The translations under genes and the position numbers were made by a program. The notes under the pieces were generated by a model, which saw nothing but the letters and a program-made list of their open reading frames with translations, was not told where the DNA came from and made no database searches. Below are positions 12,560 through 22,264 of a stretch of 64,000 nt of DNA, one piece after another. The first letter of the stretch is position 1; each line of letters begins with the position of its first letter. Source of the DNA: Symsagittifera roscoffensis (Eukaryota; Xenacoelomorpha; Acoela; Convolutidae). Location of the stretch: the NCBI RefSeq assembly GCF_963678635.1, contig NC_087064.1, positions 23,610,539 to 23,674,538 of the forward strand, read 5' to 3'.

Positions 12560-13490
12560 TGGCGCAGCCAGCAGTTCCTGTGAATGAAGACAGCACTGAC
12601 CTACTCGGAATACCACCCTTTTGGGCGAAAACATCGATTAACCCACCTTTCATTTGGGAAACTTGGGTGGGACAGTTTTTTTTGGCCGTTAGTCTCAAAG
12701 ACAATATTTCACCGGGGGAGGTCCTAGTTGCCCCAGCAGAGTTAGTGGATGAACCTTACCCGAAGCCTGAAGCAACGGGAACGGATGAAAGTGCAGCAGA
12801 TGTAACCAATAGGAACCAGCAGCCAATAGAAGAATCGATGAGTACAATCAAGAGAGGAGGAGGAAAGGACCTCGCATTGGACATAACTGATGTTACCATG
12901 AGGCAGAGGCGCGTTTGAAATTGCGACTTTTCTTCGCGCTGGGAAATGAGGGAAAAAAACAGTTTTTGGATTCTTACCCTCACCTGGACCTCAATACTAG
13001 CTCTTTCATTGATTTTCACAAGTGCTGCGAAGATCTTTTCAAGGCAGAGCGGGACTACATAGTCGAAAGGATAAAGTTGTATAATACAATTTTCATGCAG
13101 GATAATGACTCATTCTCATCATTTTATGCCCGAATTAGCGCTCAAACTGCGCTGTGTAATTGGCCGCTCGATCAGGAAAGAGCGACGTTGAAAGACTTGT
13201 TCATGGCCGCATTCGCGATGTGGAGGTTCAGAGGCAATTAATCAGAGCAAAAGCTAATCTTGACGATAATCTACAACTGGCATTGGAGAATGAGAAAGGG
13301 GCTAAAACATCAGAACAATTTCAGAAATTGCTCCCGCATAACAACGCTACTTCCAATACTACCAACTCTATTCGAGTCAAGCAGGAACCAACTTCGTCAG
13401 TACAACAATTCAAGAATCAAGGAAATAACAACCGGGGAGGAGGTGTAAATTGTCCTAACCAACGACAAAGTCAAAATAAACCATAATATT
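12559..13490 (+). pseudogene. Gag of element 1, frameshifted
   Basis: Starts at the ATG overlapping the LTR end. It aligns throughout with the open gag of element 2 (MAQ.AVPVNED, then FFALGNEGK, FSSFYAR, LCNW and DLF blocks) but in three different frames: 12559 to about 12890, about 12915 to 13205, and about 13205 to 13480. Breaks are therefore near 12870-12900, 13205 and 13480. The first zinc knuckle (about 13485-13540) has lost its first Cys (NIFC where element 2 has CYFC). The second, CNACKKKGHFAKVC, is intact. The family role is capsid assembly and RNA binding; this copy is inactive. Confidence 0.85.
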
Positions 13491-13586
13491 TTTTGCGGTA
13501 ACCCGTTTTCTCTTGAACATCGCCGGTCGTGCCCGGCCAGGGAAGCTACTTGCAATGCTTGCAAAAAGAAGGGACATTTTGCTAAG

Positions 13587-14219
13587 GTGTGTAACGCTAC
13601 AAAACAACGTGTTAACATAGTACAAAATGAAGAGATATCTTCAGATCAAGAGTGCAATTTAATTGACGTAAATGGTGACAGCGAGCCGGAATATGGGGTC
13701 ATGGCGATAGACGTTGTGCAGATTAACAATGTAGAACTTCTGAAGGCAGCGGGAGGACAACCAAGGAGCCTCAGAATTCAGTTACGTTCTGGTAACTCCT
13801 TTTTCTATGCTACGGTGGACACTGGCAGTCCCGTGTCTTTCTTAAACAAGAAAACGGCGGAAATACTCATGAAGCGGATTCCTAATGTTAAATTTAAGGA
13901 CGTCGCGAGACACCCATTAGACGTTACATATGTTGACTATAACAAGAAACCGATTAAACTGTTCGGGTCACTAGAAATCCCTATTACGTCGAAGGGTTGG
14001 AAAATCGAAAATGCGTGTTTCTTGGTTTCCGAAAATTGTACACGGAATTTACTCGGATTGAACCTTCATGAGAAATTGGGAATTGAAACAGTGCAACGCG
14101 GACCGGCAGAAGTTAGCTTGGCGGAAGGAAAGCAGGAGCTGGATGCGACCTCACAGTTCTGGAGAGATCATTTTGTCAAAAGGTATCCTAATGTGTTCAG
14201 CAGGCTGGGGAGGTCGTAA
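13587..14219 (+). pseudogene. Protease region of element 1
   Basis: In frame with the zinc knuckles just upstream, so gag and pro were ancestrally one reading frame. The active-site motif DTGS is at 13818-13829, inside TVDTGSPVSF, as expected of a retropepsin-type aspartic protease. The frame ends at a TAA (14217-14219), where element 2 keeps the frame open at the equivalent position; a second stop follows in frame at about 14262. These look like nonsense changes rather than a natural ORF end. Confidence 0.85.
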
Positions 14220-16180
14220 AATCATAAAGTATTCACGAATTTTAAAGACCCTTTGGTGCCTAGATAAGTTAAAGGCCGAAAAGTCCCTATACATTTGCAA
14301 GATCGAGTCACGGCTGAGATTAAAAAGTTGATCAAAGACAAGCACATTGAAAAATTAGAAAAGTTTACTACGGATCATTTCATCGCGCCCATAGTTCTAA
14401 CAGCAAAGAAGGATGGGTCTATAAAACTTGCGCTCAATGCTAAGCCCATGAATGCCCAAATCTGGCAAACTAAATATCAAATGCCTAATATGCATGAATT
14501 GATTGACTCGGCGGCCCAAATCATAACTAGAGACACACCTGGGGAAGTGTGGTTTACTTCTCTTGACCTAAATACGCTTTTAGTCAATTACCTTTATCAG
14601 AGCTAACCAGTAGTCATTGTAACTTTAGTATTTTGTGTGGAGAGGCAACAGGCACCTATCGATTCAAGACTGGTTTCTACGCACTGACGGATATGCCTAC
14701 GGAATTCCAGAAAGCGATGGACTGTACTTTACAAGGATTGGAAGGCGTCATATGTTACCTTGATGATATACTGGTTGTTACTAAAGGACAAGTTGAGGAT
14801 CATAATGTACTGGTCGAAAGAGTCATGAGTCGATTGAATGAAGAAGGATGGGCGTTGAAACTTAGTAAATGTGAGTTCTCAGTTAACAAGTTAGTCTGGT
14901 TAGGGTATGAAATCGATGAAAACGGGTACGCTCCGAAATTCTCGAAAATAGAAGCCATCAAATCCCTGTTGCCACCAAAAACCCTTAAGCAGTTAAGATC
15001 GTTTATGGGGACCCTCAATCACCTTCAGCGTTTCATTCCGGATTGGCACAAATATACAGTTGTATTCAGAGTTTCGGTAAAAACGGAGAATAAGAAATCC
15101 TTTTTGTGGGGGGAAGAGCAAGACATTGCGTTTCAGAAAATTTTAAACCTCATCGCAAACATCCCTAATTTGTTTCACTATGATGCTTCGAAGACTTCGC
15201 GAGTTAAATGTGATGCAAGCCACAGCGGGCTGGGGGCTTGTTTGGAACAAGAAGTCGAACCAAATGGTTGGGCTCCGATCGCGTTTGCTTCTAGGTTTCT
15301 AAACTCCGCGGAAATCAAGTATAGTACCAACGAGTTAGAGCTTTTGGCCATTGTATGGGCGTGTGAACATTTCCGTACATATTTACTAGGTCATTGCTTT
15401 GTTATTCTAACCGATCATAAGGCCATTATTTCCGCTCTCAACGAAACGTATGGCAAGAAATCTTATCAGTCACGACTCTCTCGCTGGGCGGACCGCCTTA
15501 TTCCGTTCGATTATCAAATCGAACATATACCCGGTTCTTCCCTAGGTATTGTAGACTATATGTCCAGATACCCGACGTTTGAAGCACCTTTACCGTCATC
15601 GCATGATGAATTATTTGTCATCAAGTCTATTCAAGCTTTTCACAATGCTTTAAATTCGATTAGTACTCGACCCAAACCTCAAATAGTGCCGGTGGGGCAA
15701 ATTTCATATTGTAACCAATTTCAACCAGTCAGATCGTTTGGTGAAACTGGAGGCAATATTGGCTACCTCTTAACTCAAACAACGGACCAATCAATAGTTC
15801 ATTCATCTAGCCAATCGCATTCTGGCAAACAGTTTCGTTCATCGTCGCTAGAGGGCGTCGCGAATAATACTCAACCCGCTAACCAATCTCAAAAAGATAT
15901 GCTAATTTATCGTCATAATTCCTCGCCGATAGAGGGCGTTAATTCATGCTCTCAGTCAACCAGCCGATCGTATGCTAGTATGCAAAATCGTGAGTATATA
16001 TCGTCGTCGCGAGAGGTTGACTTTTCATGCTCTGATAGTCTCGATCAATCACAGCTCAGTACGCTAAACCGGAAGTTTTTGATCAAACTCATTGTCTCCG
16101 ACCTTACATCTCAGAATTCAGTCACGATATGGATACTTCAATTAATCTTGCTCAAAATACTACTCTCAACTCTACTCTAA
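14220..16180 (+). pseudogene. Reverse transcriptase and RNase H of element 1
   Basis: The RT N-terminus (KLIKDKHIEK, APIVLTAKKDGS) lies at about 14295-14570. A one-base frame change near 14570 interrupts the fingers/palm, after which RFKTGFYALTD leads to the catalytic YLDD at 14756-14767 and the thumb (LKLSKCEF, LRSFMGTLNHLQRF). RNase H follows at about 15200-15570 (KCDASHSGLG, STNELELLAIVWA, LTDHKAI). Downstream, 15580-16180 is a Ser/Gln-rich linker, and the frame shifts again near 16130. In an intact element this copies RNA to DNA and removes the RNA strand; here at least two frame breaks disable it. Confidence 0.88.
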
Positions 16181-16439
16181 ATAACTCTAATACTTCTACT
16201 AATAATATTGACTTCGCAAATAACACCATCGAACAAACAAATCTCCTCAATTTTGTTGAAAATTTTTCTACTAGTTCCCCAAATTTTCGTACCTCAAGTC
16301 AACAAAGACCCGGACTCTCTACAGTTCGCCATATGGATCGCCCGAGCCGTATTGATCAGATACGTACCCGCAACCTTGCCAGATTGAGACATTCACTAGA
16401 ACGTTTTGTGGTTACGCGGGACAGACTACACAAAAGGCC

Positions 16440-18824
16440 CTTACCCAGTTCCTCAACAAGTGCCGGAGGCAACGGCAAACGAGACAGGCTAGACAGGGGG
16501 AGATACTCAGAATGGGGGTTAATGCCATCAATAACCACAAACCGCTAGTCACTCCGGATAAAAAGAAAGTGGTCGGATTGCCAGGATTGTTCGATGTGGA
16601 TCTGCTGGGAGAGCTGACAGGAGAAGACCCGTTCCCCGGACCGATGCGGACTGCGATCATTAACAAGGATGTGCAATCCTTCAACAAACTGGGTGCGTAC
16701 ATGGCCCAATTCTGGACGAAGGCGGCGGTGGTGAACAACTGTGTCCTGATAGACAACAAATTGGCCATACCCGAACAATTACGAAGTGCTATTTTGATTC
16801 GACTTCATCGCTCGCATCCAGGCCAGGTGGCCATGATGGACGCCTCGGAATATATATGGTGGCCATTTCTCAATCGCCAGATCGTTAACGTCTGTGAAAA
16901 ATGCCCGGAGTGTGCTCTATTTGGTAGGAACATCAAAACTTCAGTGACTTATAACTCAGCTAAGCCGTTACCACCGTTGTCAGCTCCGAATCAAGAATTG
17001 CAACTTGATTTTGCGGGTCCGTTAATAGATGATAAGAAGGGGAAAATCTACATTTTAGTCGCAATAGATCGTTTTTCTAAGTTCCCTTCGGTGACGTTAA
17101 CTAAGACAACCAGTGCGAAAAAAATAGTCAAATTTTTACGATCGTATATTCGTAATTATGGTATACCGGAAAGCATTAGAACAGATCACGGATCTGGGTT
17201 CAACTCTGAAGTCGTTAAAGATTTTTGCAAAAGTAGAGGCATAAAACATATCCTCACAGCGGTCGGGGATCATCGGAGTTGTGGGCTGGTGGAGAGGTCG
17301 ATCCAGACTGTTAAACGGAAGTTAGGAACAGAAAAATTAGATCCTAATTTTAAAAACTTGAAATCTACTTTACAACAAATCATTGACGATATTCGGAAAA
17401 CGAAGCATTCTACGTTAAAAGTATCTCCTTTTGAGCTACATTTTGGGAGGAAGCCTAACACTGAGTTTTCGTTAGCGCGTGATAATGTTGTTCATTCTCC
17501 TACTTCAGCGCAAGGACTGGAGAGAAACCTCCTAACTCCGGAGCAGCGATCAAGCCAAGATTACAGCCGCGATAGGGCTAAAGTTGTACCCAGAGGAGCG
17601 TCACATAGTCCGGAAATCCCCTGTAAATTCAAACCACTTTTTGGTGTGGGCGAGCGTATAGCCGATAGTCAACCTTACAAGGCCTTGGAGAAGCTTGCGA
17701 AGGCGGCTAACACCTGGAAGCAGTGGAAACGGAATGTGCCCCCACAACAAGGACAAGAACTTCTCCGCGAATTGGCGGCTCGTAATAGTGACCTCGCAAA
17801 CTCGCTGAAATCGGGGATCACAAAGGGAACCCTACGTTTTTACAACAACGTTCGTGATACCTCAGCACCAGCACTCTCGCATTCCCAGCGAATGAATGTG
17901 TCGTCCACTTCGAGGCCAAAAAGACTCTCAAAAACACGTAAATTAGAAAAATTAGTTTTACAAGATCCTCTAAGAGTCAAAATCCTTCGAAAAGTTTTTG
18001 ATCGAAAATCGGGAAAGCCGCTGTTCAAACTAGCAAAAATCAAGATTACTCGTGTTACGGACCATACTTACATTACTGACAAGGGGAAAGTCTATCGGAA
18101 AAATCACTTAAGCCTAAGACATAATTTTAATCATCCTAAGTTTTCAGCTACGCCTGGCACAGTGGGAGAACGGTTACAGCGACGAATTGCTCCTCGGCCT
18201 CAGTCTCAGCCATCTACAACTTCAGCTACGAGGCCCATAGCAGAACCTCCGAAGGGCAAGGTGATCGACCTCACAGCAGAGTCATCAAGCGACGACTCTT
18301 TAATCACCGGACCTCAGCTTGAGTTGGTGGAGGCACCTGTTACAGCGCCTCAAGGATTGGCTCCCGCGGTCGCTACGTCGAAAGCTCCGGTGGTTCATCC
18401 TTTGACAAACTCCGCCTCGACATCTCCCACAGGGGCTCAAGCAACGCCTAAGGATCCGCCTATCACACTTCAGCCACAGATTTCCGGCACCGTTCCTCAG
18501 GCTGCAGCTCCGGACCCGGCGGCTACTGGACATGCGGAGGTTGACGTTCCCACCTCCCAATCTACGAGCGATTCAAACAGATCTTCTAATCGGTCTAAGA
18601 AACCGACGAGGTTTTATGGCGATCCTCTTCGCCATTCAGTCAAGAGTGTAACTGAATCCGACCCTGCAGAGTCTTCGTCACAACGTTTAATCACAGAACA
18701 GACGATTACTACGCCTTTCACCCCGATTGTTCGTAAAGGATCGCAAGTGCCTTTTCCCAGAACTAAAGAGCAAACTACTACGTTTAAGAAAATCAGAATC
18801 GACGAGCGTGATAAAACTTCTTAA
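16440..18824 (+). CDS. Integrase of element 1 (long open frame)
   Basis: The frame is open to 18824, with the first ATG at 16512 (770 aa). It has an N-terminal HHCC-type zinc region (LHRSH near residue 99, CEKC from residue 128) and a catalytic core with D166 (LDFAGP), D225 (RTDHGSG) and E261 (LVERSI). The last two are separated by 35 residues, as in retroviral-type integrases. A basic C-terminal region (about residues 480-545) and a long Pro/Ser/Thr-rich tail follow; no chromodomain is obvious. The core is uninterrupted, unlike gag and RT of the same copy. As part of a Pol polyprotein it would not normally start at this ATG. Confidence 0.85.
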   Translation, partial: LTQFLNKCRRQRQTRQARQGEILRMGVNAINNHKPLVTPDKKKVVGLPGLFDVDLLGELTGEDPFPGPMRTAIINKDVQSFNKLGAYMAQFWTKAAVVNNCVLIDNKLAIPEQLRSAILIRLHRSHPGQVAMMDASEYIWWPFLNRQIVNVCEKCPECALFGRNIKTSVTYNSAKPLPPLSAPNQELQLDFAGPLIDDKKGKIYILVAIDRFSKFPSVTLTKTTSAKKIVKFLRSYIRNYGIPESIRTDHGSGFNSEVVKDFCKSRGIKHILTAVGDHRSCGLVERSIQTVKRKLGTEKLDPNFKNLKSTLQQIIDDIRKTKHSTLKVSPFELHFGRKPNTEFSLARDNVVHSPTSAQGLERNLLTPEQRSSQDYSRDRAKVVPRGASHSPEIPCKFKPLFGVGERIADSQPYKALEKLAKAANTWKQWKRNVPPQQGQELLRELAARNSDLANSLKSGITKGTLRFYNNVRDTSAPALSHSQRMNVSSTSRPKRLSKTRKLEKLVLQDPLRVKILRKVFDRKSGKPLFKLAKIKITRVTDHTYITDKGKVYRKNHLSLRHNFNHPKFSATPGTVGERLQRRIAPRPQSQPSTTSATRPIAEPPKGKVIDLTAESSSDDSLITGPQLELVEAPVTAPQGLAPAVATSKAPVVHPLTNSASTSPTGAQATPKDPPITLQPQISGTVPQAAAPDPAATGHAEVDVPTSQSTSDSNRSSNRSKKPTRFYGDPLRHSVKSVTESDPAESSSQRLITEQTITTPFTPIVRKGSQVPFPRTKEQTTTFKKIRIDERDKTS

Positions 18825-18943
18825 ATTTTAAAACTCTCATAAACTCCGCTCTATTTGTCTTATGATTGGGTTATAAGCTGACATATTAACATGTGTTAAT
18901 TCTGCCTTATACATTCTGAAATTTATACAAGATAAATTTTTCT

Positions 18944-18954
18944 AGAGGGGGAAG
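18944..18954 (+). other. Polypurine tract of element 1
   Basis: AGAGGGGGAAG immediately precedes the 3' LTR and is the expected plus-strand primer site. Confidence 0.75.
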
Positions 18955-19294
18955 TGTCATGAGGCGACCTTCGGTACCTCATTCTATTCTATTTACTTAT
19001 GTATGTTTTATTTAACTATGTCTTAAATATCTACTTATAGTGCAGTAAATTGATTCAAGGACAAATCTCACCAGTCAAATCGTTTGTCACTTGAGAACCT
19101 GAAGCGGTCACTTGCGAAAGCCTCAAGTGTGAATTCTAGTTGTTAAAACATTCTTGTTATTCAAAACAATACATTCAATCTGGAATCGTTATTCATATAT
19201 ACACTATTCTATTCTATCTATTTATGTATCATATTTAATTCAATATCCAATTTTTACAATCCTGTTTTCCCTACTCCAACTGAGGGAAATCTCA
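18955..19294 (+). repeat. 3' LTR of element 1
   Basis: 340 bp and about 99% identical to the 5' LTR. Ends ATCTCA, followed by ACAAT. Confidence 0.92.
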
Positions 19295-20001
19295 ACAATT
19301 GATAGAGCACAAATGGGGCCAAGCCTTACCATACAAAACAAAGTAACTTACGATCAATTTGACTCTTCAGGGTTGCAAGTACTATTTTGTCTTAGGCGCC
19401 CCACCAAACACAAAAATTGAAGGTTTCTTATCTGCGACTTAATGAGAGAAGGAGAGAATGAGAGAAAAGAGAGACAGAACGAGACTCTTAGAGCAAAAAC
19501 CTTCGAAACTTGCGCTAAATATAAGTTGGTTAGATACGCACCGGAGGGCAAACTAAGATAAAATCTAATGCTGTCCATCAAGTTATTTATGTTTTTTTTT
19601 CTAATTTTCTGTTTTCATTTATCTAGTTGCCAATCTTTTTTTCTCAATTATGTATTCAAATTTTCCTCTGGGACTCATTTTCTGATTATCACGTTTCTTT
19701 GTCTTTTTCCAGTCAATTACTTTGAAGCGAGACAAAAATCGCTGCGAAGTATGCACTAGCTGGCTTGATTCTTTCAGTCTCTTGATTTGAGATAATTTGA
19801 AACTTCAGCATGCATGGTGCTTTATTTAACTTTAAATTGAAGCACGTTGACCTCAAGTGCTTTTACTTAAAGGATGCAGTAATTATTGTTTTCAGAGATA
19901 TTAATTAAAAAGCAGATTTCAATGTTGACGAGATTTTTTTCTATGTGAATCGAGATTCAGCGTTCAGTCGGATCTAGCCGAAGCGGTGGAGAAGAAGTTT
20001 T
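19295..20001. other. Intergenic between element 1 and RGS gene A
   Basis: No gene seen. The last ~60 bases before the ATG at 20002 become less AT-rich and may be the 5' UTR of RGS gene A. Confidence 0.4.
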
Positions 20002-21712
20002 ATGCCGCCTAGAAGGAGGTCGAGCACACGTGGTGGTGGTCGCATGGGACGGAAGAAGCCGGTACTGGTTTAAAAATAGAAATTAAGGCATCCTGTCAAC
20101 TTTTTTAACCTATTGTTCCTCACAACCAACCTTCCAGTTGTGCTGGGAGTAATAGAATGGTTAACTAAAACTGTAGTCTTATGGTTTTCAATATTTACCC
20201 TCTATAAATGACCAATTAATCGGTTAAGCATGTGCAATTATTTTGTTTTTAATGAATTCTCTTTTGCTCTGTGGTAGGGGTAGGTAATAAAAAGATTCAA
20301 TCGAACATCGAAAATTACACCAAAAAGTGCAATAAAGTAATAGCAATTCTATCTTTTAGATTATTTTTTCAAATATAAATATTTATTATTCATTGCTCGT
20401 CAGATTCAATAGCGCTGCCGAGCAAAGATGCCAGCAGAAATGTTTGGAGATTAATCTAAACAATAATAAATTCATGTCCAGTTATATCTCTGGACCTCTC
20501 GACTAATGCGAAACACCGTAGATCCTAAGACTCAAGTGGTCCAAAAAGTAACTGACCAAATCTAAATGTTTGTTTGAGTTTCAATACAGCGACTTTTCAT
20601 CAAATATTGAGTTTTGTTCAATAAAATGATCATAATAAATAAGATTACCTTCTTAGAGACGACCAAATTTTCATCACTTCTATGAAAAGTATGACTGTAA
20701 ATTCTTTTCAAACGAGTACCTTTCAACAGAACAAATTCGGCGCCCCGAATCAAGAAGGATTCATCCCTATTGTTTACTTCAACGAGACGTATGTAGTTAG
20801 TTACGCCGACCCCACGAACAAGCGCAGCAAGCCGAGAGGCGAACAGGTTGAGGCGCTGGATATACTTTGAAGACCAGTTAAACTGAAAATAATTCGGAAT
20901 TTGCATTTTGAGAAAATTTTTTACAAATTTTGAAAAAAAAGAACACTCTTTTTACAAACATTAACGTGAGTACGAGAAACATTGACGCCCTAATTTATTA
21001 ACTTAACTCTGCTTTAACTCTCATTTCATCCAAAGCTTTTTTTGCTTTTATACGAACGAGTCTATTTGAAAAAGATCGGCAAAGTAAACTGAAAAGACAA
21101 GACCACGTATTTAAATGACCATGAAATTAATGTGAAACATTACAAAAACTGGTCTTCTAATAAAATCCATCGAACAAGGTGCATTTCATGGAAACGTTTA
21201 AAAATGCGTCAATAGCTTCAGTTCCGCCGCTAGCTTCGGCAGAGGTGAACCCTGGTCTGAAGAGTCAAATAAGCATGTTCGCAACGGCAAAACAAGAAGC
21301 AGTCACTATTTTTGTAGCCAAGGCCAGAGAGGAAGCTTCACAAGTATTTTTGGACATGCGTTTCAAAAAAGTTCACGACCTTTTGACCTCTGAGACAACA
21401 AGAGATGGATTTTTGAACTTTCTCAAAACTGAACATTGTGATGAGCTTCTGATGCTTTCGGAGAAAATTGACGCGACTCTGAAAATGAAAAGGACCTCGG
21501 AAATCGAAACTTCAAATAAGGATATTTTTGAGACTTTCATAGTAGAAAACGCGCCAATGGAAGTCAATTTGGACCCCAAAATGCAAGCAAGACTAGAAGA
21601 GGAATATAACGATCCTGAGAAACGAAAACAGAAAACATTGTTCCTGCCTGCCAAAAAAGAACTTTTCAGGGATATTTTTTTCACAAAGCAGCTTTCCTAC
21701 CTTCCCAATTAA
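20002..21712 (+). CDS. RGS-domain protein A (three-exon model)
   Basis: Model: 20002-20061 (MPPRRRSSTRGGG...), 20730-20846 (NKFGAP...RGEQ) and 21179-21712, all joined in phase 0, about 236 aa. The third exon is secure; it could alternatively start translation at ATG 21188. Its C-terminal ~120 residues match the RGS fold in pattern (FKKVHDLLTSETTRDGFLNFLK, then IFETFIVENAPMEVNLDP, then a terminal helix). The helix that normally carries ENxxFW reads CDELLMLSEKID, so Galpha GAP activity is doubtful. There is no splice donor before the TAA, so the protein appears to end here rather than fuse to gene B 553 bp downstream. The donor CCG|GTACTG and the weak acceptor AACAAG|GTG make the first two exons less certain. 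Confidence 0.6.
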
Positions 21713-22069
21713 ATACTTGGGATTCTTGTTTTCAAGATTTTTTTGTTTTCTTGTTTCCTCGCTATCGAGTAAAAACTTAATCTTTTCTAATCGTTTCGGC
21801 TTCAATTTCCGAATTATGAATCTCAATAATATTTGAGCGGGAATTTTTTATTAAATGTTTGACAGTTTTTTTTCCAATGAACTTTTGGCCACGATCACTT
21901 AGAACCAGATCTGTTCCAAAAGCCCATAAAAAGAAGAAGACCATACTTCCAAAACATGTCGCCCTCGCGTAAATGACACTATAATCCCTCGATAAAAAAC
22001 ATATGCTAAGTATAGCGCTTTTGATGCTTGCTCGGCGAAGTAGGATTTTTTTCCGCTACCATGCCCAAC

Positions 22070-22245
22070 TCCTCTCCCCCCCCCCCCCTCAGGAGCAAAA
22101 TTTTATGCATAAATTTTTAATTTTGCAATGTAAACCAGTTTTGCAAGCAATAATCCGACATTGCGAGAATACAAGGGAAAGTTTCGCAGGTGGGGGAGGA
22201 AAGAAAAAAGCCCAAAGTATATATTTAAGCAAAAACTCATCCCTC
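22070..22245 (+). repeat. Half-copy related to the foldback element
   Basis: Contains AATCCGACATTGCGAGAA and GCAGGTGGGGGAGGAAAG, which resemble the left arm of the foldback element at 22715-22918 (AATCCGACAATGCGAAC, GCAGGTGGGGTGAAGG), preceded by a long C run. Probably a degraded fragment of the same family. The equivalent in copy 2 lies near 28345-28520. Confidence 0.45.
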
Positions 22246-22264
22246 CCTTGCCATTTAACATTCT

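Larger units (their letters stand above)
12220..19294 (+). mobile_element. Ty3/Gypsy LTR retrotransposon, element 1 (coding region broken)
   Basis: A 7,075-bp element with 340-bp LTRs at 12220-12559 and 18955-19294, both TG...CA. The LTRs appear to differ at only about three positions, suggesting recent insertion. Flanks ACAGT (12215-12219) and ACAAT (19295-19299) could be a 5-bp target duplication with one mismatch. Domain order is gag, protease, RT, RNase H, integrase, which defines Ty3/Gypsy. The internal region has several frameshifts and stops, so this copy cannot itself supply intact proteins. No env-like ORF is seen. Confidence 0.92.
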
